Source: Forficula auricularia
Taxonomy: Eukaryota > Arthropoda > Insecta > Dermaptera > Forficulidae
Length of the DNA: 64,000 bases
Assembly: GCA_024734495.1 (NCBI GenBank)
Contig: JALMQS010000085.1
Span: 23,007,077-23,071,076 of the forward strand
Direction: 5' to 3'
The notes beneath the pieces were generated by a model that saw only the letters and a program-made list of their open reading frames with translations, had not been told where the DNA came from and did no database searches. Of this stretch, positions 20,905 to 32,169 are shown in pieces (positions within the stretch are counted from its first letter, which is position 1; every line of letters begins with the position of its first letter). The translations under genes were made by a program, and so were the position numbers.

Positions 20905-21595
20905 TTTCATCAGGGCAGAAAAGAGATAGAGAAACGATACCAAGGACGGTGAAATATCAACATGATGGGTGATTACTGTTGTTCACTTCATAGAGAACAT
21001 CAAAATGTATCACATCGAAGAAAAAGTTAAGCAAGAAACTTTAGAGAGAAAAGGGAGGGAAAATACAAAAAAATAAGCACCTAATATTCTCATTTTAGTA
21101 ATTTAATATTATTGTAAAGAAAATTTATATATCAAATTTTCCCTATTTTTTAAAATTTATAATCGATGTCATATTATGAGGAAATTGTGGGTGATATAAA
21201 ACAAACTGCGATACCAAATATACATAAGATTAAGGCAAATTGGTTTGATAAGTGTTAGGGCCTGGGTTGAGTGCGTTGTGGTGCGTGTCCGCGCCCCCCA
21301 CCAAGGGGTCATAACAATTATTTGTGCAGGGCGTTGTTTGTGCCCTGGTGGAAGGCCGGGTTGGGCGCCACCCGCTTAATTAGCGGGGGAGGGGCTACTA
21401 GTTGGTGGTTGGCCCCTCCTTCCATTCGATGCTCAGTCGAGATCGAATTGCTTCACTTATAGCATGACTGAAACATTATCAGTCATGCAAAAGTGTCGCA
21501 ACGATCTGACTGAGTCATCTAGCGGCCGTGTCTAAAGGCTCGTAGCCAAAGCAACAGCGAGCCGCTACAATAAGTTTTACATTTTTTTTGTTGGC
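20905..21595. other. Unassigned sequence with GC-rich part
   Basis: 21250-21560 is GC-rich with a 63-codon plus frame of no recognised family, and an inverted pair CATGACTGA/TCAGTCATG at 21463-21486. No gene is called. Confidence 0.4.
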
Positions 21596-21835
21596 CTGTG
21601 TAATTTAATTTTAATTTTTTAATTTTATTAAACCAATTATTTTACATTAATTAATGTATACATTATATTTGAGCTTCGACTCCGGAGATTACTTCTCCAC
21701 CATCGACTGTCCTTGATCATCTTTTTAGTCCTTATTTTTAATAAGATGAAAAAATTAATTAAATAAAAAAAACCTCTTTTCCGATAATTATTCCTAATCA
21801 CCCGTTCCCCTCCAATCACTCTGGCCTGTGTAATT
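21596..21835 (-). mobile_element. TTATTAAACGAG repeat, internal fragment
   Basis: In reverse complement it matches 35085-35280 of the full copy, including CTTCGACTCCGGAGATTACT, TTCTCCACCATCGACTGTCC and TTTTCCGATAATTATTCC. Neither terminus is present. Confidence 0.65.
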
Positions 21836-21977
21836 TAAATTTCCTAATTTTAATAAATTTTAATGTCATGAACTATTAGTGGGTTTTAAAATTAAAAAAA
21901 ATCACGGCGACATCGTCGCGCGAGCCGATTATAATAAGTATACATAGATAGGTATCGAAAATTTAGCGCATCTTTTT

Positions 21978-22710
21978 AACCGACTTCAAAAAATGAGGAG
22001 GTTCTCTATTCGACTGAATTTTTTTTTTTTTTTTTTTTGTGCCTATGTTACCTCATATCTCCGTCAATTCTCAACCGATTTTGAAAATTTTTTTTGCATT
22101 GGGTCCAGTCTAGCTTCCGATTGGTCCCATTTTTTTTCGTTTTTTTTCATAGGTATTAGACCTTTTTTATTAGGTTTGTTTAGACCTAACCTCTTTGTTT
22201 ATGAACCGATTTCGATGGTTCTTTTTTTATCCGATAGGGGGTGTCTTAGGGATGGTGTTATATTAATTTGGTCAAGTTCTGATGATATCATCACTATTAA
22301 TGACATCACTAAAAAGAGAAAAATAAAAATAATTTTTAAGAAAAAAATAAAAACCGACTTCAAAAAATTAAATGCAACAAATAAAATACACTAAAAGGTA
22401 TAAAATAATTATTATCTTATTTAGTTACAACTAAACGACGAAATATTAACATGAAACTACTCTTTGAAGTCGGTGCCAAACATATACCTTTTATGAATCG
22501 CACTCGACGGATCTTACTTAGTACGTTTGGCGGGTACGCTCGCTTATAGGTATAGTTTGTTTGGTACCGAATTCAAAAAGTAATTTCGTGTTAATATTTC
22601 GTCGTTTAGTTGTAACTAAATAAGATAATAATTATTTTATACCTTTTAGTGTATTTTATTTGTTGCATTTAATTTTTTGAAGTCGGTTTTTATTTTTTCT
22701 TAAAAATTAT
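21978..22710 (+). repeat. AACCGACTTC hairpin repeat, forward copy
   Basis: Outer arm 21978-22355, palindrome 22350-22705 with spacer 22478-22563. Standard one-armed structure ending at TTTCTTAAAAATT. Frames of up to 133 codons through the arm depend on the length of a T run and are not genes. Confidence 0.9.
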
Positions 22711-23637
22711 CTTATAGCGCTTCACTTTAAATATGAATTAAATCTTTGTTAATTGTATTGTATTTGTGTTGTTGTTAATCAATCATTTGCTGTAACATTT
22801 TTGTTTGATGAATTGGTGTGTGTGTGTATGTGTAAGCCACAGGTGTCCTCGCTGCCCTTGTTTTCTTGCTCTTCCAACTTGCAACTGGCATCTGAAGGAA
22901 GGAATAGAAGGCATTTCGTTATTTCTTCACTTCCCAGGCACAATGTCAACCATTTGTCATCCTAGAGCGCATTTGTCATTCCAATCAACCACCATCACCA
23001 ATCACCAATCCCTCCACTTGCGATTTATCTGCCATTGACACCGCGTTCTCCTGCCCCCCCCCCCCCCCACCTAGTGTTTCTTCAAGACAAGAAAATCTTG
23101 TCTTGATTATCATTTTTTGTCTTGTCTTGATTTTCAAGACAAGAAAATAAAAATTTCTTGTCTTGCTTCAAGAATTCTTGATATTTCTTGTGTTAACATT
23201 TTAGGGGAATACCCTTTCTCTAACGCTTGATCTAATTCAAACCCTCAAGTGTAGGTATAACGTTGGAATCTATACCTACTTCTTCTTTTAGTTAAATCTT
23301 ACTATTATAAAGAGAAATCAATGAGGTTGTCCTTTGCTTGATGCAAATAAACATATACAAATATAAATAAATAAATATGTACCTCTATAGGGGGGGGGGA
23401 AGGCAATTCACGCCCAAATCGACAACTTTTGAATCAGACCCCTTCGATCTTCAAAAAAATATTCAAAGATATTTACTATGAAATTTTTAAGTTTTTGGAA
23501 AAAACAAATTTTTCTCCATTTTTAATTAATTTTTTTTTTTAATTTAAAAAATCCAACTTTTTTTATTTTTTGGAATTAAGATTTCTTTTTATAGTAAAAT
23601 AATTTTAAATAATTATTTTTATGATATCATAATATGG
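22711..23637. other. Mixed sequence, no gene
   Basis: 22740-23050 has overlapping 70-77 codon frames without a recognised family. 23080-23190 is a cluster of CAAGACAAGAAA/TTTCTTGTCTTG words forming a small inverted repeat. 23306-23380 carries the Penelope-type block AATGAGGTTGTCCTTTGCTTGATG without its last bases. Confidence 0.45.
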
Positions 23638-23812
23638 AGGAATGAACCGCGATTGGAATTAGGTGTACAGTGTACACGTCTTCCGAATTAAGTGGACTTA
23701 TTTTAGTATTTAAGTATTTAAAGTACCTACTGGAATTTTTTGGAAATATTTGGAAATGAAAGTGGAAGTGGAAGTGGGTGTACACGATATTAGGTCGCGG
23801 TTCACCACAACT
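23638..23812. mobile_element. CGAGGGGTGAAC MITE, decayed copy
   Basis: Inverted ends GGAATGAACCGCGATTGG and GTCGCGGTTCACCAC with inner GTGTACAC words match the MITEs at 20761 and 57791. The outer GAGGGG bases are lost and no target duplication is visible. Confidence 0.7.
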
Positions 23813-23949
23813 ATCAAAAGGTTTTTGATTGATGCTTTATTATTTTTATAGAATTTTTCTTAAGGACATTAAAATAAATATAAAGATTTGAGCATCTTAT
23901 TTTTGAAAAGCTCGGGTTCAGATTAACAAATCAATTTTAAACTAGAAAG

Positions 23950-24188
23950 AATTTAATTTTTAGGACAGAATTTAAGATTTTAATAGAAATATTATTAAAT
24001 TGCGATATCAGAGGGGATTCATCCCACCAGGAGTCGAACCTGAGAACTAACTTGCTAGCTGAGCTAGCTGCCCGGAAAGCAAGTTAGTTCTCAGGTTCGA
24101 CTCCTGAGGGATGAATCCCTCTGATATCGTAATTTAATAATATTTCTATTAAAATCTTAGATTCTGTCTAAAAATTAAATTCTTTCTA
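23950..24188. repeat. Palindrome with B-box-bearing arms
   Basis: AGAATTTAAGATTTTAATAG at 23963 pairs with CTATTAAAATCTTAGATTCT at 24146, and the pairing continues to the centre (GCTAGCTGAGCTAGC, 24055). Each arm contains GGTTCGACTCCTG, a perfect pol III B box, next to CTCAG/CTGAG stems, so the palindrome is built on a tRNA-derived piece, like 20035-20548. Confidence 0.8.
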
Positions 24189-24646
24189 ATTAAAATAAAT
24201 AAATAAATTTATTATTATATTAATTATTTATTTAAATTTAAGTAATAAAGCATCAACATAGAATCAAGAAAAATTTCAAAGATATTTGTTAGTATGTACA
24301 TACACTTCTTTAACATTCTCGGATCATAAATCAGAAGGCAATCCTTAAAATTTGCCAAAATAGAAAGTAACCAGCTGCATGTCTTCACAGCAGGTGAACT
24401 AATAAATTGCTCTTAAAATCAAGACAAGATCAAGAGTATTTTTTTATTAATGTCAAACACTAGTCTCTTCCTCACTTTTTCAGGGTTGCGCCAATTTTGT
24501 ATTTATTTATTTTTTATAGAAATTTATAAAGATGACACACACACACAGTCTATGGCAGTATAGGCAGCGCTTAAGTCTCATAATCGTAAGGTTCGATCCT
24601 CAACCACATGGCTCTCTTTAATTCTTTTTCTTCTCGCACAATTGTA
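24189..24646. other. AT-rich spacer, no gene
   Basis: No feature recognised apart from a (CA)n run at 24535-24548. Confidence 0.4.
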
Positions 24647-25551
24647 CTAGGTGTGCCGGTTAATAATGTCCCTTTTTCTAACAGATGGCATTTCGGTATT
24701 TTTCCACCAAACTCATCCAAATATTTTTTTGGTTTTATAGTGTTGGTAATCACCTTTCAAACGGCATATAACATGTCAACATTCGGTTCATTTGTGTATG
24801 AGATATTGGCTTGTAAACATGGCGGATTTTGTGCCGAAAAAGAGCATTTGCGGGAGGTGATGTTGCACTATTTTTTAATGAAGAAATCGGCTGCGGAAAC
24901 GGCTCGTATTCTCGGGGGAGTTTATGGGGACCATGCTCCATCTGAAAAAATCTGCCAACGTTGGTTTGGACGGTTTCGAAGTGGTGATTTTGATGTGAAC
25001 GACAAGGAGCGGCCTGGACAGCCGAAAAAGTTTGAGGATGCTGACCTGGAGGACTTGCTGGCAGAAGATCCGCGCCAATCGCAAGGAATGCGCTACAGAC
25101 AACAATTGATCAATTTGAATCATGCATTGATCGAAAAACGGCCGCAATGGGCTCGAAGACATGGACGTGTCATTTTGCTCCACGACAACGCTTCGTCGAA
25201 CACCGCCAAATCGACGAAAGAAACCATCAAAGCGCTCGAATGGGAGGCCCTACCCCACCCGCCCTACTCTCCAGACCTCGCTCCATCGGATTACCACCTC
25301 TTTAGGTCAATGGCACACGGATTGGCTGACCAGCACTTCGCTAATTACGAAGAAGTGGCAAAATGGCTCGAATCTTGGCTCGCCTCGAAAGGGAGAAATT
25401 CTACTGGAAGGGATACACAATTTGCCGGATCGTTGGTCAAAATGTGTAGAATCCGATGATGCATACTTTGAATAAACCACTTTTGCCAGTTCTGAAAAAA
25501 TTTGTGTTTTCCTCATGCCGAAAAAAGGACATTATTAACCGGCACACCTAG
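24647..25551 (+). mobile_element. Mariner of a second subfamily, internally deleted
   Basis: 905-bp element with identical 25-bp ends beginning CTAGGTGTGCCGGTTAATAA, flanked by TA (24645-24646, 25552-25553). The end sequence differs from the Mos1-like copies, so it is a separate subfamily. Its transposase gene lacks the same middle segment as the copy at 16871. Confidence 0.94.
24819..25475 (+). pseudogene. Mariner transposase, deleted and frameshifted
   Basis: ATG at 24819 begins MADFVPK, but a frameshift within about eight codons moves the rest (EHLREVMLHYFLMKKSAAET...) into another frame. The N-terminal domain continues to AEDPRQSQ, then a deletion removes the linker and first catalytic Asp and rejoins at RYRQQLINLNHALIEKRP. 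HDNASSN and YSPDLAPSDYHLF, carrying the second and third Asp, remain. A second frameshift near 25390 separates them from GIHNLPDRWSKCVESDDAYF and the stop at 25473. Inactive. Confidence 0.94.
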
Positions 25552-25553
25552 TA

Positions 25554-25721
25554 ATATTCCTTTCTTCTCGTTAAATATTTAACGCTCAAAAAATCTGAGC
25601 TCGCATAAAAAAAATTGCGCTTCAAAAATAGTCTCTTAGATAAAAGAAATTTTGTTTTATACCTATAGGACTTATTTTGATTCGTTCTAAAGAATTACCA
25701 CTACAACATTTAATATTTAGT
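25554..25721. other. AT-rich spacer
   Basis: No feature recognised. Confidence 0.4.
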
Positions 25722-26345
25722 ACCTGGAGGCACCGAGCGATGCTCGGTAACCCCTGACCCCCACACCCCCTCCCGAAACAATACACCTCGCCCCCAACAC
25801 TGCACCCCCATTCCATTTAATGTTTTTGGATTTAAAATTAATTGTTGTCTTTCTTTCAGCTTGATTCAATTATACATATTTCAAATTTGCAGGCCGCAAT
25901 ATATCTAATAAATTATATTTATTAAATACATAGCTATATATAATATATTCAATTATTTCCACACTTATAATAAAGTCTAATTCAAAAATATTCATTTTAG
26001 TAAAAGTAAAAAGCAAGGATTTTTAAAATAGTTCTTTGGTAGAGCGTCGGACTCAGATGTAAGAGGTCCCAGGTTCTAATACGATTTCCGCCGAATCATT
26101 TTTATTATTGAGATTTTCATCTATCAATAATTACTTTAATTAAGAAAAAATCAATTAAGATGAATTTTGATGAGGTCCAGGCCTAGCCAGATCGTTTTTT
26201 CATCCTCAAAACTTGTTAATAGATTTTGTTTCATCAAAATCGGTAGGGCCGTTTTCAAAATAGAACCAAGATACAAATATATAAATAAATATATATATAA
26301 ATAAATAAATATACAATTTTTACTAGTTTAATAAGAGTAGATTAG
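25722..26345 (-). mobile_element. TTATTAAACGAG repeat, near-complete minus copy
   Basis: Reading the minus strand: starts TCTACTCTTATTAAACTAG (26345), includes TTTGTATCTTGGTTCTATTT and CGGCCCTACCGATTTTGATG, ends with a G-rich tract, the hairpin ACCGAGCATCGCTCGGT and CCAGGTAC (25722). A tRNA-like stretch (GGTAGAGCGTCGGACTCAG and CCCAGGTTC, 26036-26093) lies inside. TC start and subterminal hairpin recall Helitrons but the CTRR end is not consistent across copies. Confidence 0.6.
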
Positions 26346-26660
26346 TAAATTTGAAATATAGACTGAATTTCTCAATTATCGATAATAAACACCCCTATAA
26401 CTCTAGTATTTAGAAAATAAGCATGTAAAGGAATCGAAAATTTTGACTTTGTAAAAAACAGAATTGAGCACCATTGGTGGGAGTGGGGAGAGTTTCATTC
26501 CAGTGGTGGATTTACCACTTGAGAGGAAATTCAACTTTGAGAGCCAAGGCTAAATATTTTTCCTACCCTACTACATTTTTCCTACCCACTACACGTGTCA
26601 ATTTAATTTAGAAAAAATACTGTTAAATTAATAATTATTTTTATTATGAAAAAAACAACA
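26346..26660. other. AT-rich spacer, no gene
   Basis: Nothing recognised. Confidence 0.4.
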
Positions 26661-27380
26661 ATTAAACTATTGCATAGCTTTTATCGCGGGCTTTGAGCGC
26701 GGCGACCGAATCGAGAAATTTCGTAACGAAATAAACCGAACAATCCTCTCCAAGCGGCCAGCCGAAAGCCAGCGGAGTCGCCCGACTCTTGGCAGAGAGG
26801 CGGCTCGAGCGGGGGAGATGTCCCTCCCCGTCGCCGCCCACCACTCTTACACGAGACTCGAGCGACTCGACTGACAGCCGACCGGCGGCGGCGGATTTAA
26901 GAGGTGGGGAGGGGGCTTTCAAAGGATCTCATTATGGAGGGGATTTTGGAATTAAAAGGGGGGGGGTTTCTTTTACAAAATTATAATTTATTATTTATCT
27001 TATTTTTTACAATACATTTAAATTATAAAATACAATTAAACTATAATAGTAAATAATATAAATGAATAATAAATAATTTTCTGGAGACGAACAGTGGACA
27101 GCCGGTACATCTTTAAAAGAAAAAAATATATTTGAAATTGCATTTTAAAGTAAAAAATGCGGAATATAGAATATTTTTTTTTAATTAACATTTATTTTAA
27201 ATTTTTTCAGACGGACATGAGACAACACCGTGGGATTATTATTATTATTTGTATTTCCCATGCATTATGCTATTCAAATAAATAGGATTAAACAAAAATA
27301 ATTATTAAGCTATTGCATATTAAGCTTTTATCGCGGGCTTTGAGCGCGGCGACCGAATCAAGAAATTCCGTAACGAAAAT
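26661..27380. repeat. Direct repeat around GC-rich island
   Basis: A block of about 85 bp containing GCTTTTATCGCGGGCTTTGA and GCGCGGCGACCGAATC occurs at 26678-26745 and 27315-27385, about 640 bp apart in the same orientation. 26745-26940 is GC-rich with overlapping frames on both strands and no recognised protein; 26960-27290 is AT-rich. Ends of a composite repeat or two LTR-like copies are possible, but no TG...CA ends were found. Confidence 0.5.
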
Positions 27381-28479
27381 AAACCTAACACCCCCCACTC
27401 CGACCGGCACAGCGGTGCTGCGTTGAAAGCCGTGCATCGTCTAACGTCGTTTCAGTTCGGCAGACTTCGGCACGGTGTTTGTGTGAGTGCGACTAGACGT
27501 ATGCGTGTAGACTGTACAAAGCTCGCACAGATCGAGACGAGCTGTTCCCGCGGCAGTCCCCGAGTGCCACACATCTATTTATTTAGAGAGCTGAATTTTA
27601 AGGCCTCCTTGATTTATGAGGCCACAAGCGCTTGTCTCGTGAGCCTGTGCAGAAATCCGCCAGTGTTTCGTTTTCAATTTCCTCCTCTAGAGATTGACTT
27701 GAAAAAAAAAAAACACCTTAAAAGTATATTTATTATCTGATGTCCGTTGTCTACCCCCACTCTCTCTCCCTCGGTATTTTTTCGTAAATCCCCGTCTTCA
27801 GATTCGCATTAAGTGCATTTCCTGCATGGTCAAGAGTAAGGGAACACTGAAATACGGTACAGAAACACGCACCACTAAATAAACTTTACTCTCTCCAGTT
27901 CTGTGTAAATTGTAATTGCTGGTAGTCTCAAAAAGGACCAGCAATCCTAGATTGAAATATAAAATTCGAAAAAACTAATTTGATTCATATAATATTTGGA
28001 CGTTCGTGTAATTTTATTAAACCACCAAATTATTATATAATTCGTAAAAAAAAAATACTTTCCTACTACCCTCGGATCCCCCACCACTACACCCCACCTC
28101 CTGCACCTGTTTTGATTCAACCATATGATTCATTTTTATTCATCCAATTGTTAATAAATAAAACCTATCAAAATGTTTTGTTTTTTCAGAAAATTGAAAC
28201 CTGCTTATGCGAAATATATTTTTAAATAAATTATTGGTTATTTTTTATTCTATTAAATAAATAAAGCTCTTTATAAAAACAATTATAAAACATTTATTAA
28301 TATTTCTAACGTTTATGGAGAACAAAATATGTTAAAATCCACAATCACAATACTTCTTCAAGGCCTTTTAGAACAATGAAATAAGGCAACCCATTGTCTG
28401 CCTGGGTACAAAAGGAAAAGGGAAACCTTTTTTTAAACCCTAAGAATGGGATTTGTCTACCTGAGAATAATTAATTTGA
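27381..28479. other. Unassigned sequence, GC-richer at 27390-27680
   Basis: A 105-codon frame at 27423 has no recognised family. AATAAA at 27880 could be a polyadenylation signal of an unrecognised transcript, but there is no independent support. Confidence 0.35.
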
Positions 28480-29474
28480 TTACGAAAAAAACCCATCAAA
28501 AACAATTTTGTCGAAGATGAGACCGTGACAGATCGAATTGTCACCCCAAAAACCCCCTAACCCGTGAAGTTCATCAAAATCGGTAGAGTCGTTTTCAAAA
28601 TAGAACCAAGATACAAATATATAAACAAACAAATATATTAAAGTTTAAATTTTTATTTAAATCACACATGATTACTTTATAATTATTTATTGAAACAAAT
28701 AATTACAATTTTAATACGACGTTTCGATCGACTTATTCTGCGATCGTTCTCAAGTATGAGTACCCACTCCGATTATAGGTTAACTGAGTCAATCATGTTT
28801 ATCTGGGCTCAAAGCCCAAATATACCGACGGCATCAGCGCCCCCTGTCGGATTGAGCATTACATGTTTTTAAAGATTATAAAAAGCAAAAAAATTATATT
28901 GACAAATCAAATGATAATAATAGCAATAATAGTACATAACAATTAATTCACTATATCAAGAATGTTATAGTTTACATCGTTGGATTTTTTAATATAAGGT
29001 ACATTTTGTATTAAAAAATCCAACGATGTAAACTATAAAATTCTTGATATAGTGAATTAATTGTTATGTACTATTATTGCTATTATTATCATTTGATTTG
29101 TCAATATAATTTTTTTGCTTTTTATAATCTTTAAAAACATGTAATGCTCAATCCGACAGGGGCGCTGATGCCGTCGGTATATTTGGGCTTTGAGCCCAGA
29201 TAAACATGATTGACTCAGTTAGCCTATAATCGGAGTGGGTGCTCATGCTTGAGAACGATCGCAGAATGGGTCGATCGAAGCGTCGTATTAGAATTGTAAT
29301 TGTTTGTTTCAATAAATAATTATAAAGTGATCATGTGTGATTTAAATAAAAATTTAAACTTTAATCAAATTAATCACAAAAATAAAAGCTTCAACAGCTT
29401 CATTACTAATAAACAAATATATATACAAACAAATAAATATACAATTTTTGCTCGTTTAATAAGAGTAGATAGAT
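28480..29474 (-). mobile_element. TTATTAAACGAG repeat split by a hairpin insertion
   Basis: 28480-28636 matches the inner 5' part of the repeat in reverse (GATGAGACCGTGACAGATCG, TTTTCAAAATAGAACCAAG), and 29398-29474 supplies its 5' terminus (GCTCGTTTAATAAGAGTAGA). The 735-bp palindrome described next lies between, so it inserted into this repeat. Confidence 0.68.
28638..29372. mobile_element. 735-bp near-perfect palindrome (fold-back element)
   Basis: Arms 28638-28998 and 29010-29372 are reverse complements with only scattered mismatches, around a 10-bp centre. Each arm has AACGATCGCAGAATAAGTCG followed by ATCGAAACGTCG (28725-28765, minus), resembling a hammerhead stem II and GAAAC-GTC but with TTGAGAA in place of CTGANGA. 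A single arm occurs alone at 61935-62325. Small frames (28690, 62083) are the same arm read twice and are not genes. Confidence 0.88.
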
Positions 29475-30332
29475 ATGATAGTTGCACCAAAGATCCTTAC
29501 TCTGATGGTAGTAGTGTTTGTCCAGAGGAGTGAGTGTTGGTGATGCTTGTGGTGTTGGTGTTGGTGTTTCCTTCTGGGAATGTCAATTGCGAATGCCGTT
29601 GACAGAAAGAGAGAAAGAGGGAACGGGTTCTTAGAGTGCGTCCCGCAGGTCGTTCGCTGCTGCTGCTGCTGCTGGCTGGGCTCATTCCACTAAACAAAAG
29701 CCGCTTTTTGCTTTTGGTGTCGTTTCGCTTCTGCCACTGCCTGCCTTTCTGCCTTCGGATCAACAACGGGACTTCTTCTTGATCCATGGATCATCGTGTC
29801 TCTCTCTCCCTGTCGCCGCAAACGCACACACATCCATCATCTGGCTCCAGTGATATTTGCTTCGACATTTTTCTCCATTAAATACAATAATATCTACCAT
29901 TAATAATAATCTCAAAATCATAAACATTTAGAACTGATTACCTTACTTGATAACGATCACAGAAATAGTGATCAAAACGTTAGGTATAATATTAAATTAA
30001 AGGGGTGTTTATAGTCAAACATTATATAAATTATAAATAAGGGGAGTTTTTATTGAGTTTCACAGAAATCAAAGATTTAAGGTAGTTGTTTCACCATATG
30101 GGTTTTCTTAGGATTTTTTTGAAATTTATACAGATTATTATTTATAATCTTTAAAGAATTTGGTGTCGGTTCTAGGTGAAACATTTTAATAGATAATAAG
30201 TAAAAATATATTTTTCTAGGTGGGTTTCACAAATAAAACAAATATATGTTTTGAATTTTTACTTTATCCAATGCAAAGAAGAAACTGTCTATAACTAGAA
30301 AACCATGATACTTTTATTAAATTTCTTTTATA
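29475..30332. other. Mixed sequence, no gene
   Basis: 29490-29840 is GC-richer with a (CTG)n run at 29659 and a 96-codon minus frame of no recognised family. 29940-29990 has ACTTGATAACGATCAC and GTGATCAAAACGTTAGG, a hairpin built like the arm motif of 28638-29372. 30160-30240 repeats the GGTTCTAGGTGAAACATTTT block of 8262. Confidence 0.45.
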
Positions 30333-30341
30333 TTCTAGACC

Positions 30342-32045
30342 AGACTTGTTTGTCCAACCCGCGGCCCAAGATGGCTATAAATGTGGCCCAAAAAAAAACC
30401 CCGCAAACTTTATGAGATTTCGACTAAAAATCCCAGTGATATTACTAAAAATACAATAGTTATATCCTTAATAACAATAACAATAGTTTTAGCTTATGTC
30501 CTTAATAGCAATAACAATAGTTTTAGCTTATATCCTTAATAACAATAACAATAGTTTTAGCTTATGTCCTTAATAGCAATAACAATAGTTTTAGCTTATA
30601 TCCTTAATAACAATAACAATAGTTTTAGCTTATGTCCTTAATAGCAATAACAATAGTTTTAGCTTATATCCTTAATAACAATAACAATAGTTTTAGCTTA
30701 TGTCCTTAATAGCAATAACAATAGTTTTAGCTTATATCCTTAATAACAATAGTTTTAGCTTATGTCCTTAATAACAATAACAATAGCTTTAGCTTATATC
30801 CTTAATAACAATAACAATAGTTTTAGCTTATATCCTTAATAACAATAACAATAGTTTTAGCTTATATCCTTAATAACAATAACAATAGTTTTAGCTTATA
30901 TCCTTAATAACAATAACAACAGTTTTAGCTTATATCCTTAATAACAATAACTTTAGCTTATATCCCCAATAACAATAACAATAGTTTTAGCTTATATCCT
31001 TAATAACAATAACAATAGTTTTAGCTTATATCCTTAATAACAATAACAATAGTTTTAGCTTATATCCTTAATAACAATAACAATAGTTTTAGCTTATATC
31101 CTTAATAACAATAACAATAGTTTTAGCTTATATCCTTAATAACAATAACAATAGTTTTAGCTTATATCCTTTCAGTCAACATTCCCTATTCACTACGTGT
31201 TAAAAGTCCGATTTTTAATAATTAATTACACGAAAACCCTTCTTCAAAAAATAATTTTATACGTATTTGTTATCGATTAATATCATATTAAAAATTCAGA
31301 AATCCAACATTGCCTTAAAATCTGATCAACCTTAATTTAATTTGCTATTTGCTATTAATTTATGAGTAATAAATTTTTGAATTTAACACGTTATTTTGCA
31401 ATGAGAAATTCACAAAGGGATTCTTAAATAATTTTATTTATTCAAGCATCTATTTTCAAGTATGAAGCACACAAAAAATAAAGCCAGATCCAAAATATTT
31501 GATGAGCATTTTTAGAATTCATTGAGAAATCCTTTGAGCCAAATATCGACGGATTTATGTCCCAAAAACAATGAGAAACTTCTGACTATTTTTTTTTTTT
31601 TTTAAGAAAATGGTGAGAGAAGGAGTTACACTAAAAAGGTGTATCCCCTAAAGGCCTTGGTTGGCCTCTCCATCGTGAAAAGAAAAAGAATAGGGGATTT
31701 TATGGGCTGGACAGGGGTCGAAGGTATCTGTAGAATCGGTTCTTAAATAGCTGAAGGTTATAAGTAGCAGGGAAGACGGTGGCTGGGAGCAAATCCAGTC
31801 TCTGTAGGTCATAGGGATAAAAGAGTTGGTGAAATGTTGCTAATTTGTCTCTTACTTTTATAATAAAAAAAAATTATAAAGTACCATAACAAATCTTAAT
31901 TTCTTAAGTATATTAAGTAAATATTGTTCTTCTACGTTTTTTTGATCATCAACTATTATTAGCGTTAGTGTATTTTATGTTTGGCCCAAAACAGCTCATA
32001 TTCTTCCAATGTGGCCCAGGGAATCTAAAAGGTGGGACACCGCTT
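30342..32045. mobile_element. hAT-like insertion, decayed
   Basis: TTCTAGACC flanks the segment (30333-30341, 32046-32054). The ends CAGACTTGTTTGTCCAACCC and, reversed, AAGCGGTGTCCCACC share the GTCC-ACC core, and GCGGCCC/GTGGCCC words follow inside each end, as in hAT elements. The interior has no intact transposase. It hosts the minisatellite below; 31595-31830 begins with a T run and may be a further nested SINE-like insert. Confidence 0.6.
30452..31172 (+). repeat. 34-bp minisatellite with dimeric higher-order start
   Basis: About 21 copies of a 34-bp unit (TTTTAGCTTATATCCTTAAT then AACAATAACAATAG). From 30452 to about 30735 two variants alternate strictly: one with TATATCC and AATAACAA, the other with TATGTCC and AATAGCAA, giving a 68-bp dimer. 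Beyond that, only the first variant is repeated. One 28-bp and one 16-bp shortened unit mark slippage. Confidence 0.95.
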
Positions 32046-32169
32046 TTCTAGACCGTTATAAACTGTTCATGGGTTATCATTGAGTTTTGGAACACCCTGT
32101 ATAGGACACCGACCGCCTATATTGTTTTGAATGAATTCTTATATTTACTACCAAGGTCCTAGTATGTAC

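Noticed and set aside
30452..31172. CRISPR-like regular spacing
   Set aside because: Whole 34-bp units repeat with no unique spacers, and the context is eukaryotic.
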